DNA of 64,000 nucleotides, from the NCBI RefSeq assembly GCF_910596095.1, contig NC_056536.1, forward strand, positions 16,696,791 through 16,760,790, written 5' to 3'. This DNA comes from Thunnus maccoyii. Lineage: Eukaryota; Chordata; Actinopteri; Scombriformes; Scombridae. The translations under genes were made by a program, and so were the position numbers. Below the pieces are notes generated by a model. It ran no database searches and had not been told where the DNA came from. It saw only the letters and a program-made list of their open reading frames with translations. Positions 31,610 through 46,400 of this stretch are shown here, piece after piece; position 1 is the stretch's first letter; each line of letters begins with the position of its first letter.

Positions 31610-32118
31610 TCCTATCCTGTTCTGGACAGCCAATAAACGTAGTCTCAGATCTCTGCACCAGCTGCTGGTATGGCTGCTGAGAGGAGATATCAAGCTATGA
31701 GTTAAAGTGTGTCAGTTGTGTGTATCCCGTGGAGGGGTGGGGCGAGGAGAAAAGCAGGTTGATGATGCCGATGATGCTCAGGGACTGGCAGGTGGATGAG
31801 GCAGAGGTGGATGTATGGAAGAGCATGTGTGTGAGTTAGTGAAGCGAAACGCAGGAGGTGTGGAGATGAAATCCTTAGTGTAGAATAGATATAGAGAGTA
31901 CCAGGCTCAGCTGTATGACTCCAAGCACATACTTGTATTTGGGTCAGAAATGCATGTGTGTGTGCTTGTGTGCTTGTGTGTGTGGGGGAGCGAAGTAGCA
32001 ACGAGAAGGGTTTCTGTGTTAAGCTTAATAAAATATACAGACCTTAACCTAACATCAGTCTCTTATTTTTGTGTAGAGGTGTTATAAGAGGTATGGTATA
32101 TAGTCTAATAATACCATA

Positions 32119-32169
32119 CAGTATTTGTTCATACTATTATATATTAAATAATAGTATGAACAAATACTG
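32119..32169. repeat. Perfect inverted repeat, 21-bp arms, 9-bp loop
   Basis: Left arm 32,119-32,139 (CAGTATTTGTTCATACTATT plus A) is the exact reverse complement of 32,149-32,169. The loop is TATATTAAA. AT-rich and upstream of the long myl6 first exon. Function unknown. Confidence 0.9.
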
Positions 32170-32528
32170 ATTCTCATTAATAAACCACCATGTAGCTAAT
32201 AATAGGTTGCTCTATTTTAGCTGATGTATCTGCTCTCCAGATACTCTCTTCCTCCTGTTTCCAGTAGAGAAACTGGCACTGATTCTACATGTCCCAAAAA
32301 GAGAGATAGGAGACTAAGATATGAAACATTTCACCATGATTTGAGCCAAATTTAAACTCTAAAATATGTTTTTTCTCAGTAAGGGTTGAAGATTGAATAA
32401 AAGATTTACACATAGTTCATTGCCCGGACTGTGCACAAGGAACTCTCAGTGGCCTGAGGTATTAATTATGTATAAATGGATACTGTGTGCAGCCATGTTT
32501 ACTCTTAACAGATTTTTTGCCACATTCC

Positions 32529-32551
32529 TTTTTTTTTTTTTTTTTTTTTTT
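32529..32551. repeat. Poly-T run (23 bases)
   Basis: Uninterrupted T homopolymer. Confidence 0.9.
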
Positions 32552-33352
32552 ACCATTATTGTTGAATATTTTGACCAAAATAAGTAGAGATTTAAGCAAA
32601 TATGCCAATTAGTGTGTAATGACACATAAAAATGATTTGAGAATTACAGCTGAGTTTCTGTTCATTTAATGCTACTTGATTTATCTCTACTTCACTACAT
32701 TTCAGAGGTAATTATTATATTTTTACTCCATCTATTTGTCATCTGTAGTTCCTTTGTGTAATTACTCTGCAGATTAAGATTCAAAACACAAAACCCATGA
32801 TAATCTTATAAAATATGGTGCTTTATTAAAGATTAAACAGAGTCCAAGTATATTTAAAGCCCTACCTCAACCAGCTACAACACTGAAATGCTGTTTACAC
32901 AGAAATGTGTCAAATATAATAATCAGTCAAAATTATTAACACACTAACAGGGGTCATTGTGAGTATACCTTTAATACTTTTTATTACAATTTTTAAATTA
33001 AATTTTACAACTTCCATAGTAGTTGTAGAGTACTTTTTCAGTATTGTGGTACTTCTTCCGCCACCACACAGACTCTTACTGTATGTGGTAAAGATACATT
33101 AAACCAAAGGGAGATTGTAGTTTAATATAGTACCACTAGATGTCATTAGTACACAACAGGAATAGTTTACACGACCCCATAAAGCCAGCGGCTGCAACTC
33201 AGTAAAAAAAAAATCTCTTGCCAGTTAATTGAATCTATCTCAAGTAGCAAGTTTTGATCCAACACATGCGACCCTGCAAGGCAACAACAATTTGATGATG
33301 GACGAGATATGAATAAATAAACAACAAAAACAATAAAAAAAACCCCAAAACA

Positions 33353-33410
<58 letters not shown>
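33353..33410. repeat. (CTAT)n tetranucleotide microsatellite
   Basis: About 14.5 perfect CTAT units, likely length-polymorphic. Confidence 0.95.
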
Positions 33411-33411
<1 letters not shown>

Positions 33412-33469
33412 AATGGGGGGTTTGAGAGAGGCATGTTTCGACGGACAGATTTACAACTTCTAGCGTCAC

Positions 33470-33690
33470 TCCACCAGCTCCTCCAATAATCAATGGTCTC
33501 CACTCGTCAGCGGATTTTGCGCACAATCCATCGCGCGCTCAATGGGCCTTGAAATCACCGTTTATGTGTCTCGAGCCTCAAAACAATAGCGGCATAAGAC
33601 CCTTGCTGCGAGACCAACGGCACTTCTGGCCCTTTAATAGCAGATCGAACATGCAAAATGAGGAATGAAAAAAGACCTCTCAACAAAGTC
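33470..33690. promoter_or_regulatory. CpG-containing non-coding block, possible regulatory element
   Basis: Stands out from CpG-poor surroundings with several CpG sites (GCGCACAATCCATCGCGCGC near 33,520; CTCGAGCCTC; TAGCGGCATAAG). No long open frame. Could be a conserved element for neurod4 or a long-form myl6 element; conservation across fish would decide. Confidence 0.3.
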
Positions 33691-37668
<3,978 letters not shown>

Positions 37669-37779
37669 AGCATAGGGCTCCGCTTCCTCTCTGTCCACAT
37701 GCCATTGTGGCCAGTACACTGACCAGGAGTGATTAGGGCCGTTAGCGAGGTGGATAAATGCTGTTTCAGCACGAGACAT

Positions 37780-38225
37780 CATCTTGGCCAAGCGAGTGAC
37801 GCGTGAGCATCCAAGCAACAGATGCCCCACCCCCAACGCTTCTTATATGCAGCCATCTGTTAGGGTCTGTTGTTCAATAAATCGTTGGATAAGTGCCCGT
37901 TTTTACGCGATGTTGCCGATTAGCCACGTGACCATGTCTTATTTTTCCAGACTTTGGAAGTATATCGCACACTTGTAAACACGGAGAGCCCACAGTGCTG
38001 TTGGCAGAGTTCAGTCTCACTCGTCTCGAGCACAGCTGTGCGCAATCGCTTGCTCAATGGGATCAATGCGGGGGCACGTGCGAGTCGCTAGACCCCGGCT
38101 GTCAATGGCCAGTGATGACAATAGACCCCCACTGCGCTGCGGCTCGCCACGCACGAGGACTGGCGGGCGTTTATTATGCCGAGGCATTTGTAGTCAAAAC
38201 TGGGGGAAATGCTCAATACTGATCT
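37780..38225. promoter_or_regulatory. CpG-rich block upstream of neurod4
   Basis: Contains more than a dozen CpGs, concentrated at about 38,025-38,185, in a CpG-poor neighbourhood, and two CACGTG E-boxes (37,925-37,930; 38,075-38,080). Short open frames run through it but none resembles a known protein. Likely a CpG island, enhancer or unmapped first exon; no transcript evidence. Confidence 0.35.
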
Positions 38226-39480
38226 ACAATCAGTGTAAAAACAATAAAGGTCAGATAATAATTTCTTCCACGGGCTCTATTGAGTTGAAAAGTCAAGTCT
38301 TGTAGTCCTCGTCCTGCTAATGACGTGACGAACCTTTATCATACAAAAACAATAAAAAACAAAGCAAACTAATAAAAACAAAGAAAGAAATGAACCGAAC
38401 ACAGGAAACCTAGTCTACATCACTCCAATCCTGAAATAATTTATAGGCTAGTAACGTTATTAATACGGTAGGCTATTATATTATGTTTGCAATTTTCATT
38501 GCCATGGTAGAGTTATAAGCCTACCTGTCTTTTCATCATTGCACCAATCCATTCAATAATAAGACAGTATTTGGAGGCAGAATATGACGCTAAAAATGGA
38601 AGAAAACAGTTCAACGACTGGGAAAATGACGCACACACCTGCTCTCTGCACACCAAGCTGTCAAAATCACTTACATAGGCACACATGGAAGAGCGTCCCT
38701 TTACTCAGCGAAGAACAGGCCTACACTGTGTTTAATTAAGTGGAAAATTCCTAATCCAACCGACTAATGAAGAGATAGACAATCGATTAATATAGTTAAC
38801 CCACACATGACAATAAATCAGAACGCTGGAATTTTTGTTTTTTTTCCCAACATTTCCAAGTGTGAAGATGTACACTTTTGTCTTTTAAGAGGAACAAATT
38901 AGGCTATATGCAGGACTTAATTTCTGCCTGATCTAGCCGCAACATGATCCCAGATTGGGACAGGCGACCAAACAGATTTTGAGTTTCCTGGCTCTCCTAT
39001 CTGCTGTCAGCAATTACAAATTGTGACCAAAACTGAAATTCCAAAACAGGTCACAGAATATCTTGTTACAGATTTGCAAAAGAGGAAATAAGGTGAGGTG
39101 TTTTTGACAAAAGAGGGAGAGGATGGTGAAGAATAAACTATGCAAGTGTCTAGCCAAATAATTTTGGCAGATTATTAGTGTAAAATCTACAGCTCCAAGC
39201 AAGTGGGTGTTTTGTGCGGTGTGGAGAGCATAACTGTGGCTGGTGAAAACCAAGTCATGTAAATGTGGGTACAGCTACTTTATATGTGTGTTTGCACCGT
39301 GCGCTCCGATGTAACATCAGATATGCTCCTTATACCTATATCAAGTGTCCTGAACATAATTTGTGATGGTCATATTTATATTTCTATATTTCCACTGTGT
39401 TTTAAAGCGTTCCAAGATATTTCTGCATTGACTCGTCCGACAATCACTCAGGACCTCCTAATTTACTAATAAATCACTCA
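38226..39480. other. neurod4 proximal upstream region
   Basis: AT-rich, no coding exon seen. Probably includes cis-regulatory sequence for neurod4, but I cannot delimit sites. Confidence 0.5.
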
Positions 39481-39483
39481 CTA

Positions 39484-39812
39484 CACGTGCACCAAGGCGC
39501 GCTCTCTCTCTTTCCCTCACACATTCGCTGGGTGAAACTTCTGGCCACGAGACAGCCACGCGCGTTTGAATGGGTTGGTCGTGGGTGGGGCGCAGGAGGG
39601 AGGGGCCTCACCCGGCTAAAGGCAAAAAAATCAGCCCGATCGTGCCATTTGGAGATGAAAGTTCCATGAGCACGCATGGCTATCTGAGGAGCGGAAGAGT
39701 TTTGGACACTGGCAGAAACGCAGCGACTCTGGATTAATTAGACAATTGCTGGGCTTTTTGAATTAGCCAGATTTTTGTTATTTTTCGCAGAGTGAGCAGT
39801 GAATCCAAACAG
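39484..39812 (+). promoter_or_regulatory. neurod4: neurod4 promoter and non-coding first exon
   Basis: CpG- and GC-richer sequence with a CACGTG E-box at 39,484-39,489 and GGGTGGGGCGCAGGAGGG near 39,585. It ends in the strong donor CCAAACAG|GTGAGT at 39,812/39,813. NEUROD-family genes typically have an untranslated first exon followed by an intronless coding exon, which fits. The transcription start is not determined (probably 39,620-39,700); no clear TATA box. Confidence 0.55.
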
Positions 39813-40858
39813 GTGAGTTTACTTTTTTTTTTTTTTTCATTTTTAGGTCCAAGTGTAATATAAAGAAAGAGATCAGAAATATAACTTTGGGTATTAGTGA
39901 ACCAAATTTGGGCTACTAATTTCAGCACGTGCACTTTTAGGCGCACTTGTGTTGCCTTCCAGGGGTCCGAATAAAATCCACTAAAGCTGATTAATAAAAT
40001 TCATTGTCGTTTTTTATAAGCTGCAATAAAAGTCATGTAATTGTTTCTGTAGCCTAATTATGCTCAGACACAATCGGGTGCCTAAAGTTCTGAATTCATA
40101 AATTATAGTAATCTGTCCCACTTTTACGCATTAGTGCACAATAATTATGTGGGACAATTTCCCCCCCCCCCCCAAAACAATAGCAAATTATCTACCTAGG
40201 GCTACGTTGTTTTTATTAAGATATAGCATTAATTCCGTTATAATGTTTAGGCTATAGCCTATGCCTTTATTCTGCAAGATGTAAAGATTTAATAAAAGTA
40301 AAGCAGAGAAATTCACTCGTCTGTAACGTTATAAACAGTCTGTGTGTGGCTTGTCTACGTGTTTGTTGATTTCTATGTTGCCTATTTAATCTTTGAGCTT
40401 TATATGCTGAGTAAATCCCGTCGTGTCCCAGATTGACAGCGTCTCTGTGACGACCACAGCATAACAGCAGGGGACCATTCAGCCACCTCATTCTAAAAAC
40501 AGTATTCTGTTCCTTAATATTAGAATATCACAATGTAATGTTTTTCAAATAATTATTGGGTGGCTTCTTCTAAATAGCCTTGGTATGTATCCAAACAGAG
40601 GTACTGTACCAGCTCTTCAAGAGTGAGCTGTCCACTCTGCAGTGCTGAAATGAGAGCACTCATTATGTATTTCATGGGACATGAATTGCCAGTCACCAGA
40701 TGCCAGGATGCTGTTCTAGTTCCTGTCCCTAATCAATCACAAAACAAAAAAAATCATATAAATATTAGGGAGCAGCTTTATGCAACTACATTTATAGATA
40801 TTAAGCACTGGAGGTTGCGTTGGTTGATTGACAAATATTTTGTGCTGTTCCTCATCAG
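39813..40858 (+). other. neurod4: neurod4 5'-UTR intron
   Basis: GT-AG intron, donor GTGAGT and acceptor TGCTGTTCCTCATCAG at 40,858, six bases before the start codon. Contains a T run (39,824) and a 13-base C run (40,161-40,173). No coding sequence seen. Confidence 0.65.
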
Positions 40859-40864
40859 ATCAAA

Positions 40865-41935
40865 ATGATGACCAAACCATTTGGAAAGAGCGGAGATGTC
40901 AGTGAGCTGGTGAGCTCCCTCGGCTGGCTGGAGGAGGACGGCAGCTCTCAGGATGGAGAGGAAAGCCCGGAGATGAGGGGACACCATGGCCTTAATGCAG
41001 GGGGCCGGATTCACTCCTGCACAGAACTGGGCAGTGAGGATATGGAGGAGGAAGAGGAAGAGGATGATGAAGAGAATGGACTAAATGGAGAAAATGCTCC
41101 CAAAAGGAGAGGCCCTAAGAAGAAGAAGATGACCAAAGCTAGACAGGAGAGGTTTCGTGCCCGGCGGATGAAGGCCAATGCCAGAGAACGCTCACGCATG
41201 CATGGACTGAATGATGCCCTGGAAAATCTGCGCAGAGTGATGCCCTGCTATTCCAAGACACAAAAGCTGTCAAAGATTGAGACTCTACGGCTGGCCCGCA
41301 ACTATATCTGGGCTCTGTCGGAGGTGCTTGAGAATGGCCAGTCCCCCGAGAGCCATGGTTTTGTGGAGATGCTGTGTAAAGGTCTGTCTCAGCCCACCAG
41401 TAACCTAGTTGCTGGCTGCCTGCAGCTGGGACCCACTTCGATGATGCTCAACAAGCTGGAGGACAAGTGTGGAGGCCCAGGGTTGGGTGGTGTGGGGGGT
41501 CAGGGTGGCCATCCCCTCAGCTACCCATCCCCAGGCCTTCCCAGCCCCCCCTATGGCTCCCTGGAGGCGTCCCATCTCCTCCATATGAAGGGATTCAAGG
41601 GGTCAGCCTATGATAACCCTTCCCCTAATGAGTGCAGCAGCGGCACCCCACCATACGATGGGCCCCTCACTCCCCCCCTCAGCATCAGTGGCAACTTTGC
41701 CCTGAAGCAGGAGCCCTCTCCCCACGAGTCAGAGAGGAACTACACAACCCACCCTGGCCACCATGCCCACTACCTCTCATCCCACCATTACCCCACTTCC
41801 ACGCCTGGCGGCCTACCAGGGGGGCCTCAGGGCCATCCACTCTTTCAGGCATCACGTTATGAGCTGCCCCTGGATGTGGCCTTTGACCCCTTCACTCCCT
41901 CTCACCTGGTCTCCTCTCAGATGGGCACCATCTGA
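40865..41935 (+). CDS. neurod4: Neurogenic differentiation factor 4 (proneural bHLH)
   Basis: Intronless 356-codon coding exon. NEUROD4 (ATH3/MATH3) is a nuclear bHLH activator that dimerises with E-proteins on CANNTG sites and drives neuronal, retinal and pituitary differentiation (family knowledge). In order: N-terminal [17 protein letters not shown], acidic stretch at about 57-70, basic nuclear signal [14 protein letters not shown] (80-93), bHLH at about 101-153 ([20 protein letters not shown] then [20 protein letters not shown]), NEUROD domain ([20 protein letters not shown]) and the [18 protein letters not shown] block. [28 protein letters not shown] and LPSPPYG favour NEUROD4 over NEUROD1/2/6. 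It is a little longer than human (331) because of a Gly-rich insert (about 205-215). Two adjacent ATGs exist (40,865 and 40,868). Confidence 0.95.
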   Translation: MMTKPFGKSGDVSELVSSLGWLEEDGSSQDGEESPEMRGHHGLNAGGRIHSCTELGSEDMEEEEEEDDEENGLNGENAPKRRGPKKKKMTKARQERFRARRMKANARERSRMHGLNDALENLRRVMPCYSKTQKLSKIETLRLARNYIWALSEVLENGQSPESHGFVEMLCKGLSQPTSNLVAGCLQLGPTSMMLNKLEDKCGGPGLGGVGGQGGHPLSYPSPGLPSPPYGSLEASHLLHMKGFKGSAYDNPSPNECSSGTPPYDGPLTPPLSISGNFALKQEPSPHESERNYTTHPGHHAHYLSSHHYPTSTPGGLPGGPQGHPLFQASRYELPLDVAFDPFTPSHLVSSQMGTI

Positions 41936-42665
41936 AATCTGACTGGAACTGGAGAAGCACTGCTCCTGAATAAACTGCTGTAAAATCACAGTCATGGTAC
42001 TGACTGTACAGACACGATGGTTTGCATTTATGTTGTCTAATACTGTGAGAGAGCGCTGAATGCTCAGAGAGAGACTCATCACCTCAACTCGATCTACCTG
42101 ATACAAGCACACACCCATAATTTTTAATATTTTATTTATTTGTTTTTGTTATGATTATATGTTATTTGGATTATAATTATTTCTGAAAAAATTGCCCACT
42201 CAGTTGTTACAGAGTGGAGGTAAAGAATAGTTTACCAAATCAAATATCCACACTTAAGCATCACATGGATGTTCAAAGTGTAAAGATTGAACAAAAACAT
42301 GAGAACATGATTTGCAAGTCTGCATATCAACAATTGTTCAAAAAGTCATCCAACCCAAATGGTGAACTGAGGCCTACTGCCAATGCCCCTCTTGCCATAA
42401 GAAAAGCAATGCATCTATTTATATCTGTATTTAATATTTATTTTGATAATGTCTTGTCCTTTTTTTAAATATTTTTCTCAGCACAGTTTTTGTTTCACTG
42501 TCTTCTTGGTTTGTTGTCAGTCATGGCAGCTGTACTGTATTTAAATTATTTATTCGAGGTCTTTCAGGTACTTGTTCATTTGGTGTTACAATTTTTGTCA
42601 TACTGTACTGTTGTAAATATTTTGCTGTTTCGCACTTAATTGAATAAATATTCTTATATTATATA
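41936..42665 (+). other. neurod4: neurod4 3' UTR
   Basis: AT-rich sequence from the stop codon to the polyadenylation signal. It carries a perfect Pumilio-type element TGTAAATA at 42,612-42,619 close to the 3' end and several ATTTA-like stretches, suggesting unstable, post-transcriptionally controlled mRNA. This is inferred from motifs only. Confidence 0.55.
42643..42648 (+). terminator. neurod4: neurod4 polyadenylation signal
   Basis: AATAAA in TTAATTGAATAAATATTC, 708 bases after the stop codon; cleavage expected near 42,660-42,670. Confidence 0.65.
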
Positions 42666-43401
42666 CTATTTCCATAGTAACAATGCTTGCCATGAGTTTT
42701 CTTCTCTTATGCTGTCATTCTGTAGTTAAATGTCAAGTCGAGAGAGAGTTAATCTCTCCCTACAGTCAGCAATACAAATACCTGAGTATATGCAGTATAC
42801 CTACTATATACCAGTTGACTGGGACACCAGTTGAATTCTAACAATATAGTGAGGTTTAGACCTGTTTTTGCATTTTCACATTGTCATGTGTTTAGTATAC
42901 TAAGATGGAAGTTTTCCTGCTTTTGCTGGCAGTCCCCAGACCCCACTTAAAGTACCACAGGTCATATGAGTGATTTTGATTATTTTCTGTAATTTTGCTA
43001 CAAAATCCAAATCAAGTAAATTAAGTGATTATTTTTAACTAGTGAACCAATACAGTCAGTTTCATCTGTTTTACTGTATTCACAGTACATGACAGATTTC
43101 TAACAAGTCAAATAAGAACTTTTCTCAATACTTTAATGGCATGAGGGCACGTGGTTAAATGATAGAAACTCATTATTTGATAGTGCCTTCAATGCCATTA
43201 CACAAACTCAAAAATAAGAAACTGAAAAAGGAATCACAGACTTCGGAGAGTTTATGATTAGATCCTTGTGTCTCTGTGTTTCACAGTGGCTTACATGGAC
43301 ACACTGATTTCAGAACTAATGAAAATGTATAAGACTAACGTTGTGGAATAAAGGCGTACTTTGTGGCTGGGCAAAAGAGATCTGTTGCAGGATGTGTGAG
43401 T

Positions 43402-43450
<49 letters not shown>

Positions 43451-46400
43451 ATGTCATTCAGAGGCTTGCTCCAGGGTTTCTATCAGGTCAGGCGGGAGAC
43501 TGTTGTGGGCCATGGGAAAACAGCTCTGGGGAACAGGTGAATGTGTCACAGAGGCTTTTCGGAGTCTCTAACATTCGCTTTTTCTCCCACATGTCCCATT
43601 TTCCCATCCAGCTCATGCCAAAACACTGTGGGGCAAGAACTCATTTTCAAAGAATACATCCAGAGTAACTAAAAAAAGAGAAAAGCTCCAGACTTCTGTT
43701 CAAAGACAAAGCATATGAATATGGATGTTATATATTAATTGATATGTCTTTGTCAATGTTACTTTGGAAATAATGTAACCAACATACATACCATGAAGCC
43801 TTTTTTAAAATTTAAATTTCCACATAGAGGCTATAAAATATAGTATTCTGATGCTTATTTCCAGATCGTCTCAGTATATACTGGCTAGGTTCCTAACACA
43901 TTTATATCATTCAACTAACTCTAAAAGTCTCAGTTTTGACTTTAATGATGGTGTTGAAGGACATGATGATGGCTCTTGAAATTAACAAAGAACGGGGTGG
44001 TAGAGTGCAAAGATGGAGTGGTGAGAGCAAGAGCTGGTGTGTACGAGTGTTTATCATTGTGGTCCTTTAGACAATTGTAAAAGGCGAAGGTGCCTCGGAG
44101 GCTGTTGTCCAAGAGAACTCCCCTCCTCTTCAGCTACCTCTCCAAAGGTTTGTCTTTTCCAGTCTTGGCAACAGTGGAAAAAGACTGGAGAAGAAAAAGG
44201 GAATGATTGTTTTACTGGGCGCCACTGGTCCATTGTGAACGCAGCCTGTTCTTTCTCTTGACCTGTGACCTGTATTGTTGTGGGGTTTCTCGTTTGGGGA
44301 GGGCAGACAGCTGGGGGAACTGCGGGGGGCTGATGGACAGCTGGGCCAATTTGGGGAGAGAGAAAGAAGAGAGTGAGAGCATGCGAGAGGGATGAGAGAG
44401 GGAAAGGGGAATCAGTGTGTTGAGAGGTAAAAAGGAGAAGGGGAAAAAGAGGGAGAGGGCAGAAAAGGTGACTGAGGTCCTTGCTCCTCATTCAAGAGTT
44501 TGTCCTCTCTGCTCCTGCATGTCAGCCTTGGCATAGGAATGACACATAGCTTTGCACACAGGCAGACATTTGGCCTGTGAGAAAGTATTGGCAGAGTTAG
44601 CTGGCGCACACCCTCTTTGTGTCATTGCTGTTTTGTTACGGCAAAAATGGTGGGGGGCAGGGTATGTGGATTATCCTCCTGAGTCCAAATACATGAGTGG
44701 GTGGATATAGAAATAATCCACGTAAATTAACTTTGGATACAAGATTACAAAACACAGAGATGCAGGACAGTCTTGGGGGATTGGGGCATAGTGGTGGAGA
44801 TGTAGTTTGATGGTAACATGGGGCAATTTCAGAAGAAGACATGCATGCTATGAATTTAAAATAAATTTTAGGTTTAGTTTTTTGTATTCAATTAATATTT
44901 CATGATGCAAACGATAATGATAAATACCTCAAAATGTGCTACAAAAAAGTACTTTACAGGTGGCTTTACAGGTAACACAGATGGAGTGTATCAAGTGGCT
45001 CTTATCTATGATAAGGGCATGAGGGTATCTCAGTAGGCAATGCATGCTCTGTAATGCCATCTTGGCCGAGGCGGCAGGCAGCAGAGCGCAACCTGTGGCT
45101 CAGTCCCCTGGGAGAGTGAGGTCACGTCAGATATCAGCCCACAGAGAATCAGTGTAGCTGCACTCCAACTTTTGATTCCTAAACTTTTGCACTCTTTGTG
45201 GTTTTTATTTTTATACATACCAACAACATAAGTCCTAATAACAACATGAAATAATGCTAATTAAACTCATTGCCGTACGAAGCTGACATCACAGTAAAAA
45301 ACAGTAAAATATGAAATCTGACCTAACAGAGTTTCTGAAGTGCAGTATGAGGCTTGTGCTCTTTCCGTCTCATTCTCTTGTGCTTATATTTTAGTTTCTG
45401 TGTGCAGTGCACTTAATCCACTGGCCAAACAAGAGTGGCTCCCACTAAAATGAAAAGGTCCTGATCCATAGGAGCTAGATTGAGGGATAAAGCATTGTGA
45501 TTAAGATTGTATTAATGGGGCCATAGGAGGCTGGAAGGCTTTAATCAGTGTCTGTGTGCCGGTAATCCCTCTGCCTTTAAGCTGGGGCTAGCACACAGAG
45601 ACGACCCCCCCACCCTGCCTGCCTCCTCTTGGGCCACAGTGCGCATGTACACACATACACACACGTGCACACACATGCACGCCTCTGTGGGGAGCATAAG
45701 GATCTGAGTGCCCAGGTTGAGAGGTGGAGCACCCTGAAACAGAGACGCCCAAGACTTAGAGGAGCAGCTGGTAGAAGAAAGAATGAGGAGATGGATGGAG
45801 AAAGAGATTTGGGCAGAGACAGAGGAAAACAATGAAAGGTGGCAAGGCTGGCGTTATGAGAAGTTGTAAGGATTGGAGGAGGGGGAATTAAAATGATGAG
45901 GATCGGGTTGGTCATGGTGAACATGGTGAAAGCAATTAAATATAAAACTTTGTTAACTTTTCCAGACCCTGGTTCTATCTATTACCACATTATATCTGAC
46001 TTGACTACCATTCCTAAACTTATTTTAGTGAGACATGAATTCACTCAACTCTAATAAATATCCAAGGATGGTTCTCTACGTCAATGTAACTTTAAAAAAA
46101 GAGAGAACTCCACTACTTGCATTATCATATAAGAAATTTAAGGAAAGTTCAAAAAATGTTATTAATAAGGTCAGAAAAATAATGCTAAAGAAGATATAAA
46201 ATAACAGCTTGTCCACAATGGTGTGAGAAAAAAAGGAGATGTACATGGGAGGGGAGGAAAGAGGGTAGCTCACAGACTCATTACCTATGGCAGGGAGTAA
46301 GAGGTGACATTGTGTGCATGAGGATGAGGGGTGGGCCTTCTCCTCCCAGAGTTCTCAGAGTATTGGGGTGTAGGAGTTAAAGAGCTTCTAATGGGATCTG

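Larger units (their letters stand above)
32170..33465. other. AT-rich intergenic region upstream of myl6
   Basis: No coding exon seen. Holds a T run at 32,529 and a CTAT tetranucleotide repeat at 33,353. Confidence 0.6.

Noticed and set aside
31610-31693. In-frame upstream extension of the long myl6 first exon
   Set aside because: MLC1-type proteins begin MAPK/MPPK; the extra 28 codons have no family match and the Met at 31,609 has a good context.
33353-33410. Regular repeat array resembling a CRISPR-like pattern
   Set aside because: Simple CTAT tetranucleotide repeat without spacers in a vertebrate genome.
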